Below, one piece after another: positions 41,701 to 53,821 of a DNA stretch of 64,000 nucleotides (position 1 is the stretch's first letter; each line of letters opens with the position of its first letter). The stretch comes from Trematomus loennbergii. Its lineage: Eukaryota > Chordata > Actinopteri > Perciformes > Nototheniidae. Where the stretch lies: NCBI GenBank assembly GCA_012861695.1, contig JAAOOA010000280.1, positions 171,501 to 235,500 of the forward strand. Direction: 5' to 3'. The notes under the pieces were generated by a model. That model did no database searches and was not told the origin of the DNA. It saw only the letters and a program-made list of their open reading frames with translations. Made by a program: the position numbers and the translations under genes.

Positions 41701-44000
41701 TTCAGCAGGTGATAATAAGATCGAAATGCTTTTTTATTTGAGATTATATTTGGGGATAATTCCAACCAAGAAGTAACTTAAACTGAGAAAGTATTTTGTT
41801 TCTTGAAACTCAGTTCCACAGGTGAGAATTCTACCAGAGGAATCTTTAGAAGTTTGATCATCACGATCAATTGTTCTGTATCACCGTTTAAATGGACAGG
41901 ACTAATGTTTCCTGATGCTGATTCTATATATATTCTAAAGTATTGTGGAGAACGTCCCTCGGAATTAAACAAGAATGATTTTAGAAAGACTTCCTTGTAA
42001 TGGTGCCAGCAGCTTTGGCAGCAGTTTGATTGTAATCTGAGATATCATCAGCAGTGAAAATGCAGGCAGTTTCTGATCCGGTCCAACAGCTCGATCAACG
42101 TGACTGACATGTTTTTAAAGATAAAGTTCAACATAGCAGATGTGATATAACCTCTTTGTGGTCTCTTCACATTCACTGTGTTTAGTGCCTTTATGTCTTT
42201 ACTGATACTGCAGTCAGAGACGCTCCAGTGGAGTCTCAGGTCAGCTGGACATTGTATTTGAAACTGTTTGATGGAGCATTGAGTTTTTGATGGGATGTTT
42301 GTGATAGCATGAGATATGTTAGTGGAGGGGTCCGTCTTCTGTTCTAGTATCAGCGTCTGAACTGCAGCAACGTAACTTAAAGGGGACCTATCATACAAAA
42401 TGCACTTTTGTACGTCTTTTATACAGAATATGTGTCCCCGGTGTTCCAGGGAACTCACCAAGTGTCAGAAAACACAACCCTCTCTATTTTCCTCCATACC
42501 CAAATCTCTAAAAAGGGCTGCAACGGATCTGATAAAAACTGATCCAGATTTGAACACTGTCCTGACGTCAGGACGGTGGCGCTACGGCTATTGGGCCAAC
42601 TCCACCAATCAGGAGGAGACAGCCACGGCCATTGCCGTTCAAAAGCGCTGGAGACGCTGTAGTACATATGCCAGGCCTGTAGGTGGTGCTGTTCTCACAG
42701 AATCAGCCCTTGCAAAAACAGGGCTAAAAAAGTGCAAATTGAGCGAAATGAGGCATGGCTAAAATGCATGATCTGTTTGGTATTTTGAAAAAAAAAAGTA
42801 TAAATATGCCTTATGGTCCTACACTATATATTCAAATATGCATGATAGGTCCACTTTAAAATGACAGCAGCACTGATCCAGGTGTTCAGTAACTGTTCAA
42901 GTCTGTTTAAATTGTACTTCCCATCAACCAGTCTCTAAATACAGCAGAGCCCATTCCCTTTAAACACTAGTGCTCTTCTTCTCTGTTTATTTACTTTAAA
43001 ATATCATATCTCAAAGTATTCCATGGTGTTTTCTGACAGTTAAAATGTCTTTAAACTAAGTTAAACTGACCGGATCGATATGACAGCACAGGGTTCCTTG
43101 ATCAGACATCCTGAGCAACTAATACTATACAGAGATAACAGACCCACCAATCAGAATCCAGTATTTAACTTGGTCATTCAAAAAGTCACAAATTGTTGTA
43201 GAACAATGCGTTTGATCAAAAATGTTCGCTAAAACGTAATCCAAATATAATTTGTTCATAAATAAATACTTAACTCGCAATTCCAACTTGGCCAAAAATA
43301 ACAACAACAAAATTCATTTTTGTTTATATCACTCAAAATGGTTTATCTTATTTAAGCTTATTACTTGTAAGGCCTAAAATACTTTTTTCTAACAAAGCCT
43401 TTTGCTAGAACTTTAACCTTCCTCTTGTTGCCCTGTACTTAATGTTTAAATGTTTTTATTCAGATTTTTACTCTGCAGCACTTTGAGTTTTGTTTATTAA
43501 AATGAAAGTGTGATTATAAATGACATTGATTTATTGTGTTATTGGTGTAGGATCCATAGTTACAATTTTCTTGACTTTAACCTGGAAAAAAATCACAGTA
43601 AAAGAACATATCTGTGTCTTCAGGCGTCCGCAGAGAGGACGGAGATCAGTCAATACTGTGCGTCTGTGGAAAACTCTTCAACACAGCTACACTAGGTGCT
43701 AATGAGATCACGTCAACTGTCAGAGTTAACATTTGTAAATTAGTGCTGAGTTTTATTTAATTGGATGATCAGTTACCAACATCTAGTGGACAGCTAGTAG
43801 AACTACACCATATCTCAAGTTGACTGGTTTCTTGTGCTTGTTGGACAGGTTTCTTGTGACTGATGTGTTTTGATGCTCTGAAGTTATGAGGGTGTGACGG
43901 CGTCCTCAGATCAGATGCAGGCAGACACAGGACTGATGAGGATGAGATGAGCAGTGATACATGAAGCATGAAGGTGTTTCAATTGACCTGAAGGACATTC
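38735..44000 (+). repeat. Tandem duplication of a 1.4-kb non-coding unit, four copies
   Basis: Units begin near 38738, 40201, 41581 and 43770 with ACCTAGTGGACAGCTGGTAG or a variant. Each continues to AATTGACCTGAAGGGAATTCAGCAGGTGA, which resembles an exon end with a GT donor. The 1380-bp stretch 40201-41580 is nearly identical to 41581-42330 and, for its second half, to 39424-40200. The first and last units are more diverged. The array leads into the NLR exons, so it may be a duplicated 5' region of an NLR gene. Confidence 0.85.
42377..42859. mobile_element. TTAA-flanked MITE
   Basis: It starts TTAAAGGGGACCTATCATAC and ends GCATGATAGGTCCACTTTAA: good inverted repeats bounded by TTAA on both sides, fitting a piggyBac-type MITE. 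It is absent from the sister 1.38-kb units, which shows it inserted after duplication. A relative in opposite orientation ends at 50085. Confidence 0.75.
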
Positions 44001-45163
44001 AGAAGGTAAGAATATGATTTAAATGCTTTTGGAAATTGGATAATTAGATAATTCCATCAAAGAAGTAACCTAACCTGAAAACATGTTTTTGTTTCCCAAA
44101 ACTCAGTCATCAGGTGAGAATCCTACCAGAGGAACCTGCAAATGTTTGATCATCAGTATCACTTGTTCTGTATCACCGTTTAAATCTTTCTTGCTGCTAA
44201 ATATCTATTCTAAAGTATTGTGGAGAATATTTTCAAGAAAGACTTCCTTGTGAAGGTGACAGTTTTTGGCAGCATTGATTGTAATCTGAGTAAGCATCCT
44301 TAGTGCTGGGAGGAAATGTAAGAACCGGACTGACGGCTCGGATCAACGGTACTGAGGTGTTTTTATTTCTTTATCTTTGAAGCATACACATCCCAGGCAG
44401 GTTATAAAGCATCCTTTGTGGTCTCTCCACAGTCACTGTGTGTAAAGGGCCTTTATGTCTCGTCTTTAGTGCATATAGAGAAGCAACCTAACACCTATAT
44501 GTTCAACATACAGTTGTTCTGGGTGAATACGGGGGCTGTGCAGCACGTGTTGGGGTCCCTGCATCCTGTCTAGGACTCCAGAATACCAGGATGTTCTACT
44601 GCAGCTGGTTGCATTGGTAGTTTGTAAACCAGCATGCTTTTCTGGCTATTCTGACCCACAATCCTTTGCAGTGGATAAAAACGTGGGTAGTATGTCCCAA
44701 TTGAATGCCTATTGCATGCAAGAGAACACACTTTGTAACTGCAGTGGCAGAATTTATGAAGAGGAAAAATAAAAGGTATATCATTTCCTAACCCTAACCC
44801 TAACCCTTACCTTCACAGCAGATATGATAAACACTCTTCATTGTAAATCTCCATAGATAAATACATTGTGTTTGATTTAGTATAAACTCACACAGACTCC
44901 CTTCTTGTTCATTCCCAGATCCAGTGTGTGACAGAGAGGAAGGAGCAGTAATGAGCATGTTGTTGTGTTTGTGTTTAGGACGACACCACAACAGATCCAC
45001 CAGGAATCTACAGAGGACGTTTGAACCTGCCAACCTGCAAGATGGAAACCACTGATCCAAAGTTATTATTTATCTTATCAGTATTAACATATTCAAAAGT
45101 CAGCTTCATGTTCAGCAGAGTTTCAGTGCACCTTTGTATTCATCATGTTTTTGATTCTATCAG
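44001..45163. other. Diverged last duplication unit and NLR upstream region
   Basis: It contains the tail of the fourth 1.4-kb unit, a telomere-like run and, at 44940-45060, a stretch with a good acceptor (GTGTTTAG before 44980) that could be an upstream exon. I cannot define its reading frame. Confidence 0.4.
44788..44808. repeat. Interstitial telomere-like repeat
   Basis: CCTAACCCTAACCCTAACCC is just over three copies of the vertebrate telomeric hexamer. Two shorter runs lie at 55619-55634 and 55959-55974. Confidence 0.8.
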
Positions 45164-45283
45164 GATCCACCATGAGAGACCAGACTCTCCTGGACCTGGA
45201 CCCAGCTGTGTTTCCATGAAGAATGAAAACTCTATGCCTCGACCTATTGGGATTAAAGATGGAGAGCATGATGATAGTCCAAA
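45164..45283 (+). pseudogene. NLRC3-like N-terminal exon, copy 1
   Basis: A 120-bp exon between an acceptor (GATTCTATCAG) and a donor (GTAAGA). It encodes HHERPDSPGPGPSCVSMKNE, then SMPRPIGIKDGEHDDSP. This is the short repeated peptide found in the N-terminal region of fish NLRC3-like (FISNA-NACHT) proteins, encoded by several near-identical exons. Both ends share one phase, so such exons can be added or lost without breaking the frame. NLRs are cytosolic innate immune sensors. This copy is intact, but exon 2 is damaged and no NACHT or LRR exon follows in the window, so the gene is incomplete. Confidence 0.75.
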
Positions 45284-45372
45284 GTAAGAAGAATTAAAAC
45301 GCTTGAAATTCAACATAGTTATCAACAACGTTTTATCTTCTGAACATTCATCAGTGATTGTGTTTCAATCAG

Positions 45373-45485
45373 GATCCCCATGAGAGACCAGACTCTCCTG
45401 GACCCAGCTGTGTGTCCATGAAGAGTCACTGGTCTATGCCTCACCTTGTAAAGTTTGGAGATGGAGAGCATAGCGATGGACCAGG
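45373..45485 (+). pseudogene. NLRC3-like N-terminal exon, copy 2, frameshifted
   Basis: A duplicate of the previous exon: acceptor TTTCAATCAG, donor GTATGA. It is 113 bp, which is 120 minus a 6-bp in-frame loss and minus one base near its start (ATCCCCATGAG against ATCCACCATGAG). The lost base breaks the frame; past it the sequence reads HERPDSPGPSCVSMKSHWSM and FGDGEHSDGP. A piggyBac-type element starts eight bases after the exon end. Confidence 0.75.
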
Positions 45486-46034
45486 GTATGAATTAACCTG
45501 TTGAACCCCATCCCCCCGCCCCCGGGTGGAAAAAACGCATAATCTGCAGGAAACAGCGTCTGAGGGCTTCTTAATATTTAATAAACTATGAATGTTTTAT
45601 ATCCATGTAACGGGAAGACACTCAGCTAACTGATCATTTCTTTTTTCTTTTTTTTTTTAAAACCACAAAGCTAGCGCTGAGCCTCTAAATTAGCCACGAG
45701 CGAAGAAATGCTAACGCATTACTGCAGAAACTCACTCATAAGACCCTTATTACTTATCGTAGCTGCACGTCCAACCCATCCATTAGCATCGTGAGAAGAC
45801 ACAGAATCGAGGTACCTACATTATCACTCCATGATAAGAACTCGCGACTTTATAAACAAAAACAGACATCAAAACACATGGCGCTCGGTAGCTAAAACGG
45901 CAAAATGGCTTACCTTTGTCGTTGTCTGGTCAAAAGTGGTCTTCAATGGCATTAAAACGATAAAAACGCTGCTGAAGGTGAATCCATAGGTGAATCCAAT
46001 GTGTCTGTGTCCCTTTTAAATGATTTCTGATAAT

Positions 46035-47431
46035 CAGAGGTGGGAGTAAGTCCTACATGTGCAAGTCATGAGCAAGTCTCAAGTCTTGACCTACAAGTAT
46101 CAAGCAAGTCCCAAGTCACTGTGGTGAGAGTCAAGCAAGTCAAGTCAAGTCATTGCTCAGGTCAAGCAAGTCAAGTCAAGTCATACGAAATTCTGATGAA
46201 TAAGCCCAGTTTCCGCATTTAAATCAGTTAAAAGACAGTGGTTATGAAAATGGATTTAACCCACACTATGATCTTCATTACATACACAGTTAATCATTTG
46301 AAATCTAATTTAGACCGATGACTATCATATTAGATTCATATTAACCCTAGAACTACAGACAATATAGCTAGGACTCAGTCAAAAAGTCTGTTCAAAAAGG
46401 CAGAATTCCAGGTAAGAAAATCATATATGGCATTTGCCATTACACATATTTAATTTAAATGTCTGTTAACACTAGAACCGCCAACAGCGTCAGCACCTAC
46501 ATAGATATCATTTTCAAATCATTTAATTTGTCCTCTTCATAATTTCCTTATAAACTAAGTAGGACGATTTAAAACTCACTTAATTGGGTTAATTTAGAAA
46601 TTGCTTCAGTTTATCATCATAACAGATCAAAAAGTTCAGATTCATTTTACAATAAATCAAGGAATGATGCACTTCTACAAACAAAAACAACATCATTAAA
46701 ACATTTAAACAAACTACTAAAAGTAGATGAACTACATTATTCAACAGTTTACAGTAACTTCTGATAATAACACAGGGGAAATAAACGAGGCATCTCTTTT
46801 CCTCTCTCTCTCCCTCTCCCTCTCCTGACAGCCCGTCAGTATCGGGTTAGTCAAAATGAATCCCTTGGCGGTTCTAGTGTTCATTTACCGTTTTGTCTTC
46901 TCTTTGCAATGCTTAATCGATTTGAAATCAAGTCTAACGTAGCTTAAACTTAACGTTAGCTTTCTAGCTAACACAACACATTCACGCACCTTTCTCTGTG
47001 GGTTTTTTTGTAGTGACGAATGAAGTTGGATGTTGTGTGGTCGTGTCACTGATCTTTATGCTGCAGACCCTGCATACCGCTGTTCTCTTCTTATTAGCGT
47101 CATCGACAACATAATCCTTGAATCCAAACTTCACTATTTGTGGAGTAACGCTAGCCGCTGCCATGTTAACTGAAACTCCTGCCATCTAGTGGGTTGCCAG
47201 GTTTGCGCGCACGGCGCTATAATCACCCAATCACGTTTTTCGAAAAAACTAAATGCAATATATCACTACAAAAACAAACGCAAATATTTAATTTTAAACA
47301 GTCAAGTCCTTTCAAGTCATCTGTCTCAAGCTTAAGTCAAGTCTCAAGTCATGAATACCAAGTCAAAGTCAAGTCAAGTCTTTTATCAATGTTAGTCAAG
47401 CAAGTCTCAAGTCAAAAAATATGCGACTCTG
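46035..47431. mobile_element. hAT element nested in the piggyBac copy
   Basis: Ends CAGAGGTGGGAGTAAGTC and ATGCGACTCTG. Perfect 8-bp duplication CTGATAAT (46027-46034, 47432-47439). The related element at 52909-53821 has the uninterrupted site (TTCTGATAATCCATAAGC near 53418), proving a clean insertion. Both subterminal zones are rich in AAGTCAAGTC repeats. It keeps only a BED-finger remnant. Confidence 0.92.
46982..47185 (-). pseudogene. BED-finger remnant of hAT transposase
   Basis: The frame reads VKFGFKDYVVDDANKKRTAV and CRVCSIKISDTTTQHPTSFV. It has the aromatic lead and CxxC of a BED finger, followed by early loss of frame. It is the coding relic of the hAT at 46035-47431. Confidence 0.65.
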
Positions 47432-47589
47432 CTGATAATCCATAAGCAATAAACCGACTTTTCCATTTTCAGATGTCAGAGCGAGAGATAGGTTCGCTCT
47501 GGCCAAAACTGCATGCGCGAAGCCCCCACTTTTTTTGTAACGTGTGTGTGTATGTGGAAATTCCCCTTCAATTCTATTGGCTCTAACGG

Positions 47590-49070
47590 TTAAAAATCAA
47601 TCAATCAATCAATGTTTATTTATATAGCCCAATATCACAAATGTTACATTTGTCTCAGTGGACTTCACAGTTTGTACAGAATATCAGTATGACAATACGA
47701 CACCCTCTGTCCTTAGACCCTCACATCGTACAAGAAAAAACTTCCGGAGAAAACCCACAGTTTAAAGGAACATGGGAGAAACCTCAGGGAGAGCAACAGA
47801 GGAGGGATCCCTCTCCCAGGACAGACAGACGTGCAATAGATGCCGTGTGTAAATTGAAAAGATAATACATTTGCAACATAGGTAGTCCAAATGTTTGGAA
47901 ATGCATGTGTCTATAATAAGAAGATGAATCCACGAGGATATCCATCCAGGACTTATGATCCAGGACCACAGCAACAGGCACAGCCACAACTCAAGATCCA
48001 GGGCTCGCGATCCAGGACTCAGGACCACAGCAACACGATCAGCCACGACTCAGGATCCCGGACTCAGGATCCAGGACTCAGGACCACAGCAACACGATCA
48101 GCCACGACTTAGGATCCCGGCGTAGATAGACACAAGAAATTTGGGGAAGCTGGGTTATTCGGAACATGAGAGTACACAGGTACAGACAGAGAGAAGGAAG
48201 AAGTAAGGTGTCCCCCGACAAACTAAGCCTATAGCAGCAAAACTAGGGGCTGAATCTAATCAGCCCTAACTATAAGCTTTATCAAAAAGGAAGGTCTTAA
48301 GCGCACTCTTAAAAACGGATAGGGTGTCTGCCGCCCGAACACAAACTGGAAGCTGATTCCACAAATGTGGAGCTTGATAAGAAAAGGCTCTGGCTCCCAT
48401 TGTACTTTTAGAGACTCTAGGAACAACCAACAACCCTGCATTCTTGGAACGCAATGCCCTAGTAGGACAGTAGGTTTTTTTTTAAGATGACGCCTGCCCA
48501 TTAAGGGCTTTGTAGACGAGAAGAATAATTTTAAATTCTATCCTGTGTTCTATAGGGAGCCAGTGTAAGGCAGCCAGAACAGGAGTAATGTGGTCCCTTT
48601 TCCGAACTCTGGTTAGTGCACGTGCTGCAGCATTTTGAATCAGCTGAAGCGACTTAACTGACTTCTTGGTACACCCTGATAATAAAGAGTTACAGTAATC
48701 CAGCCTTGAAGTAACAAATGCATGGACTAGTTTCTCTGCATTGTTTTGAGGCAAGATATGCCTGATCTTTGCAATGTTACGTAGATGGAAGTAGGCGGTC
48801 CTTGAAATTGATTTTATGTGGGCGTTAAGATAAATCCTGATCAAATATGACACCAAGATTCCTTACAGTCTCACTGGAGGCCAAATTAATGCCATCCATA
48901 GTTAGTATATCTTTAGATAATTTGTTTCGTAGATTCTTTGGGCCGAGTACAATAACTTCAGTTTTGGCCGTGTTTAACATCAAAAAGTTTAAGGTCATCC
49001 ACGTTTTTAAGTCCTTGAGGCAGTCTTAAATTTTATTTAGATGATTAATTTCAAAAAGAGATGTCAATCA
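47590..49070 (-). mobile_element. 5'-truncated LINE (L2/Rex1-like), minus strand
   Basis: The 3' end lies at the left: a short ATTG microsatellite tail and a TTTATTTATATAGCCCAATA motif read on the plus strand. Upstream on the minus strand is the C-terminal part of a reverse-transcriptase polyprotein. The sister piggyBac copy lacks it (GCTCTAACGGTCATCCAAA near 53571), so the insertion point is between CTAACGGT and CACCAAAATCGACC. Confidence 0.8.
48266..48856 (-). pseudogene. LINE reverse transcriptase C-terminal region
   Basis: Two frames joined by a frameshift near 48480. The first has VHAFVTSRLDYCNSLLSG, IQNAAARALTRVRKRDHITP and LAALHWLPIEHRIEFKI, classic of the thumb/C-terminal part of L2/Rex1-type LINE ORF2. 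The second has GARAFSYQAPHLWNQLP, VRAADTLSVFKSALKTFL and a terminal stop. The palm domain with the catalytic Asp pair is missing. Confidence 0.8.
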
Positions 49071-49526
49071 CCAAAATCGACCAATGGGTTCCAGAGAAAC
49101 GGCAAAAACGCCCATTTCCACCCAAATCACCCCAGAGGTGGAGGTTTTTTTGCTAAACCTCTCTAAAAAGGTCAAATGTCACTTGTTTTGCATCAATCTT
49201 GATACAGGGTACTTATTATATGTTGTACTTTGGATTCCTAAAGCTTTTAGTCTACTAACCCATCATCCAAGGGTGGTTTTCACTATAAGTAAAAAGGATT
49301 TTTGGACGGACACTATAATTTACAATTTTTTACTATGTTTAATCTGAAAATAAAAAACATCTATATTGATCTGACTTTTCTACATCCAACTCACAGGTTT
49401 ATCATTACTTTGAGAACAAAGATTATTAATTTAACCCTTTTAGAAGGGAAGATATGGTCATTTGTTCTGGGAATGTCATTTTCGAGCCTGAGACCTGAAA
49501 AACAGGCTCAGGGCTTAACAGGTTAA

Positions 49527-50202
49527 GGCATTTTCTATCATTTAATTGTATTAACTTGTTACGAACAGTGAAGCATCAAGTCACACCTCGTGCTGGATAC
49601 CAAATGGTTAAAGTTCCTTTCTCGCATTACAACGTATTCGTCGGATAAGTCACTAGCACCCCCCCGTCGACAATTTACTACCGGTATTTACTTGCGGCAC
49701 GGAGGGGGCCGCTCGGATAAGTCACTAGCACCCCCCCCCCTCCGTTGATAATTTACTAGTGGTAATTACTTGCGGTACCGAGGTGGGCCAGCAGTACCGA
49801 GGTGGGCCGGTCGAGAGTCCCGGGCTGATTTGTAGTCCCAGTCCGCCCTGGGTGGAGAGTTGGCCCAATAGCCATAGCGCCACTTCTGTGACGTCAGGAC
49901 AGTGTTCAAATCTGGATCAGTTTTTATCAGATCCGTTGCAGCCCCTTTTTTAGAGATTTGGGTATGGAGGAAAATAGAGAGGGTTGTGTTTTCTGACACT
50001 TGGTGAGTTCCCTGGAACACCGGGGACACATATTCATGTAGAAAAGACGTACAAAAGTGCATTTTGCATGATAGGTCCCCTTTAAATGACCATGGACATC
50101 TTTTTTAAGCTGTGTGTCCAGTTTGAAGGAGGATCTTCAAACACAGCACATGTAACTCTTAGTTTCTGTATTTGTTTTAAAATCCTCCTCTTTGTTCCAC
50201 AG
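49527..50202. other. Remaining NLR intron with a MITE relative
   Basis: It contains a short direct duplication (CGGATAAGTCACTAGCACCCCCC at about 49636 and 49713, interrupted by TTTACTACCGG) and, at 49840-50085, an opposite-orientation relative of the TTAA MITE at 42377, ending CATGATAGGTCCCCTTTAA. Its left limit is unclear. Confidence 0.6.
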
Positions 50203-50281
50203 AGTTCATCAGCAGAGATCAGAGGGTCCTGGTGGTCAGTCTGCCCAGCAGCATCAAACTCACCTGGACTCCATATTTATG
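50203..50281 (+). pseudogene. NLRC3-like third N-terminal exon
   Basis: A 79-bp exon between CTTTGTTCCACAG and GTGAGTGTG. It encodes VHQQRSEGPGGQSAQQHQTH then LDSIFM, a motif I recognise from the segment just before the FISNA/NACHT region of fish NLRC3-like proteins. It starts with one base that completes a codon left by exon 2, so the phases of all three exons agree. No FISNA or NACHT exon follows before the repeat at 50527; the gene is truncated or rearranged. Confidence 0.75.
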
Positions 50282-50526
50282 GTGAGTGTGTGGCTCCCTC
50301 CAGTTAAAAACGCAAGGAACAATATCTTGAGTAAATATCTGTTTCATCCATACCACACCAACCCGTGAGAGCTGGGGTTAGAAGGAGTGAAATAAAAATA
50401 AACAATGAATGAAATCCATGTTTTTCAATAACCTATTCATGCTCTAAAAGCTGTTCAATAGAGAGAGCTGACACATTTATACCATTAGTATGCTAACACA
50501 CAAACACACACACCCTTCACAGCTTA

Positions 50527-52908
50527 ACCCAACCCGGTATCACGGCACGACGTGAAAATGTCACGTTGATCCACGCTGGGAGACGTCAGGATGACACGGT
50601 TTCATCCCCTCAAAACGTCACACAGTTACACGGTATTGTTAACATGGCCCACCATTGGAGAAATACCCGGATGTTGACAAGCAAGCCTCTATCATGACCT
50701 TTGGTTCACTATGACACAACTTTTTGTGGAGAATACGAAGATTTGTTCAGGTCTCGCCAGGGAAATGTATATATACTACATATGTTACTAAAAAGATTTT
50801 AGATTGGCCAGTGTCCATGTGAAGTTATCGTCATTCTCGCCGTGAAAACAGTATTTCCGGTGACTGCGTTTCTATAGTAACGTGGTTGCTAGGGACGCAG
50901 CTCTCGCTGCATACACCCGGAAATTAGTAATCTCGTCACTGTCGATTGATTTCACAGTGATATCTGCATACTTATCAACTAAAAAATACCAGTGTGTCCT
51001 TGTCCATTACACAACATTCATTGGTTTTAATTGGTTACAATGCTCTTGTGTTTTTCTCCTTCGATTCTGAGAGACACATTTATTTTTGCAACGTTTTGGA
51101 CAGCCGAAAACATCTAATTACCCATAATCCTCAGCTATCATTGAAGCTCGGTGATTGGATGTTTAGCCGCAATGCACGTTGGGATATGGTGTTTATGCGA
51201 TATGAAATCCGAAAACATTTAAAAAAAATATATATATGACTTTATATGTGACGTGGATCATAAATATATCAGCAATTAAACAACATCTTCAATTCTCTTC
51301 ACACAATACGTCTCCTTGCAGTATCAACACTAATTCGGCTGACTTTCATATTTAATCAAATCGTGGATAGGCTTTAAAAACCCTGATCACCACACCTCTT
51401 TGCATACCAAAAAGAAACTACAAATATGGTGTCGTTTTGCATCACTGTACAAAGCTGATGTAATGGGAGTTATAGTTTTTAAAGATATATTAATAATCTT
51501 TTGATCAAAGAATATAAATACTGAGTTGAGAGAATGGTCAGGGTTTCAGGTGATGGGAGACACATCTATGGAATCAGAATTGCAATATCTAACGTTAAAA
51601 ATATGTTTTTCTCCCTATTTGACAATCATATTAACCTGTTAAGCCAACACACTCTCACTCCATAAACGTCCAGGAGCGACGCTTGGTCAGGGTCCCAAGG
51701 CGTGCAGTTGGGACGCTCCTAGGCTCCTTCAGCTTCATAAAGGGACGCAAATAGCTTTTTTATTAACTACTAGACCGCTGGGTCATGTTAAGACCATCTT
51801 TCTGTGTTGCGTGGGTTTTTTACATCGCTTTTGTGTTACAAATATCAAAACAATAACAACATATATCCGTCGTAAACTAAACCAGAAACAGCAGTATATT
51901 TTATTTTGTTAACACTGTAAACTTGACAGCTTTTTAACCCAAACCACCTACTGGTTAAAGCACGTTATTACACGTAATGCAATGCAGGTAGATTGTGTTG
52001 CTTTTTAATGACTGTTTAAAATGCCTTTTTCTTAATGTATTTCATTTTTGTAAAGCACTTTTGAATGTGTTATATTTTATGAAAACATTTCAATATTAAG
52101 AGTACATACAAAATAGGAGGAAAGTAGAAGGTCAATGATAGAAATATAGAATAGAAAATATCAAGAAGATACTGTAAATGATATCTAGAATAAAACGCCG
52201 GATGTACAAAGATATTAATAGGAGGATGTGCAAAACAGACAAACTAATTAGGCTTTATTTAAACATTAAAAAATACTTTAGGTTAAGGTCTTCTTTTAAA
52301 TACATGTAAGCAAAAACCTTTGGGGGTATCTATTTAAGCCTGACAAAGTACTTAACGTTTAATATATTGCATGGTTTGTTTTGGGACTTGACAATCAACT
52401 TTCCTGCAATGTTAATATGTTGAAGCACTTATTTTAACCGATATTATACATATTTATTATACTCTTATAAGATGTATGTAGATAGAATAAGAAATGTGCA
52501 GAATATGACAGTTTAATGGTGGAGGTACACACATATTGATAGATCTCTTGTTGAGGAACCTATGACCCAAGTTTGTCATCATTACATAACTACACCGTAG
52601 TTGTGTATATGTCATGATATTTCAATAAACCTTTGAAAATCTTGAAATCTACATACAGTTCTAATATACAGTTTTTGATGAACAATTAGAGAATAACGAG
52701 TAATGAATATGCTTTATAGGGATCTGCAGATACATTTTTTGTCGTCTGCACCAATTATCAAATATCTCGCCTGATTGTTTGCACTTGACAATCACCTTCA
52801 CAGAATTTTACTCAGGTGTAACTAAAGTCTGATTTAAGGGTGTTTATATTTCACATCATTAATCCAAATCTGTAAAGTAACTAAAATAAATGTAGTAAAA
52901 ATACCAGG
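50527..52908 (+). repeat. 2.4-kb dispersed repeat, fuller copy
   Basis: It starts AACCCGGTATCACGGCACG and ends AAAATACCAGG at the TTAA of the next element. It is the inverted relative of 8195-9541 and holds about 600 bp missing there. Near 52540-52650 is a segment like a LINE 3' end (CATTACATAACTACACCGTAG, CAATAAACC). No coding region was recognised; class unknown. Confidence 0.7.
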
Positions 52909-53821
52909 TTAACCTGTTACGCACCGCCCCCCCGGTACCGGGCGGATAAACGCGTCATTTGCAGGAAACAACGTCTAAGTAATCTTAATATTTAATAAAC
53001 TATATATTTTATATCCATGTAACGGGAAGAAACTCAGCTAACTGATCTTTTAAAAAAAAAACACAATGCTAACACTCAGCCTCTGAATTAGCCATGAGTG
53101 AAAAAAATGTAACCTAAAACTGCACCTAAACTCACTCATAACTCCCTTATTACTTATCCTAGATGCACAGCCAACCCATCGATTAGCATCTCCTGGAGAC
53201 ACAGACTCTGTGTAAAAAACCTCAACACTCAGTGATAAACATTTGCAACGCTATAAATGAAAGCGTACATCAGAACATGTGGAGCTAGGTAGCTAGAAAC
53301 GCTAACATGGCTTACCTTGGTCAAAACTGGTCTTCAATGGCATTAAAACGATAAAAAAACGATGCTGCAGTTAATCCATAGGTTAATCCAATGTGTCTGT
53401 GTCCTCTTTGAAATGATTTCTGATAATCCATAAGCAATAAAACTGCTTTTCGTTTCCAAATGTCAGAGCTAGAGATAGGTCCACTCTGATGAAAAATTAC
53501 ATGCGCGAAGCCCCCACCTCTTCTCTTCACAACGTGTGTGTGTCGGGGACTCCCCCTTCGATTCCATTGGCTCTAACGGTCATCCAAATCGACCAAGGGG
53601 GGCCAGAGATATGGAAAAAAACATTTTCACCCAAATCACCTCAGAGGTGGGGTCAAATGTCACTTGTTTTGCATCAATCTTGATATATATATACTTATAT
53701 ATGTTGTACTTTGAATTCCTCAAGCTTTTAGTCTACTAACCCATCATCCAAGGGTAGTTTTCACTATAAGTAATTTTCGAGCCTGAAACATGAAAAACAG
53801 GCTTGGTGCTTAACAGCTTAA
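52909..53821. mobile_element. piggyBac-type MITE, copy 2 (uninterrupted)
   Basis: TTAACCTGTTACGCACCG at the left, GGTGCTTAACAGCTTAA at the right, bounded by TTAA. At 913 bp it is the uninterrupted form of 45493-49526. It sits at the TTAA of an AAATACCAGGTTAACCT site; the related repeat at 8195 keeps this site intact, which supports a true TTAA insertion. Confidence 0.85.

Larger units (their letters stand above)
45493..49526. mobile_element. piggyBac-type element, copy 1, with nested insertions
   Basis: TTAACCTGTTGAACCCC at the left and GGGCTTAACAGGTTAA at the right: TTAA on both sides and inverted CCTGTT ends. It is homologous to 52909-53821 (shared GCAGGAAACA, ATATCCATGTAACGGGAAGA and CAGCTAACTGATC). 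It is 4 kb here only because a hAT (46035-47431) and a LINE (47590-49070) inserted into it. It fills most of the intron between NLR exons 2 and 3. No transposase is encoded by the element itself. Confidence 0.85.

Noticed and set aside
45021..45287. A single 88-residue gene starting MNLPTCKMETTDPKLL
   Set aside because: Its 5' half is intron read-through; only the part after the acceptor at 45164 is the NLR exon.
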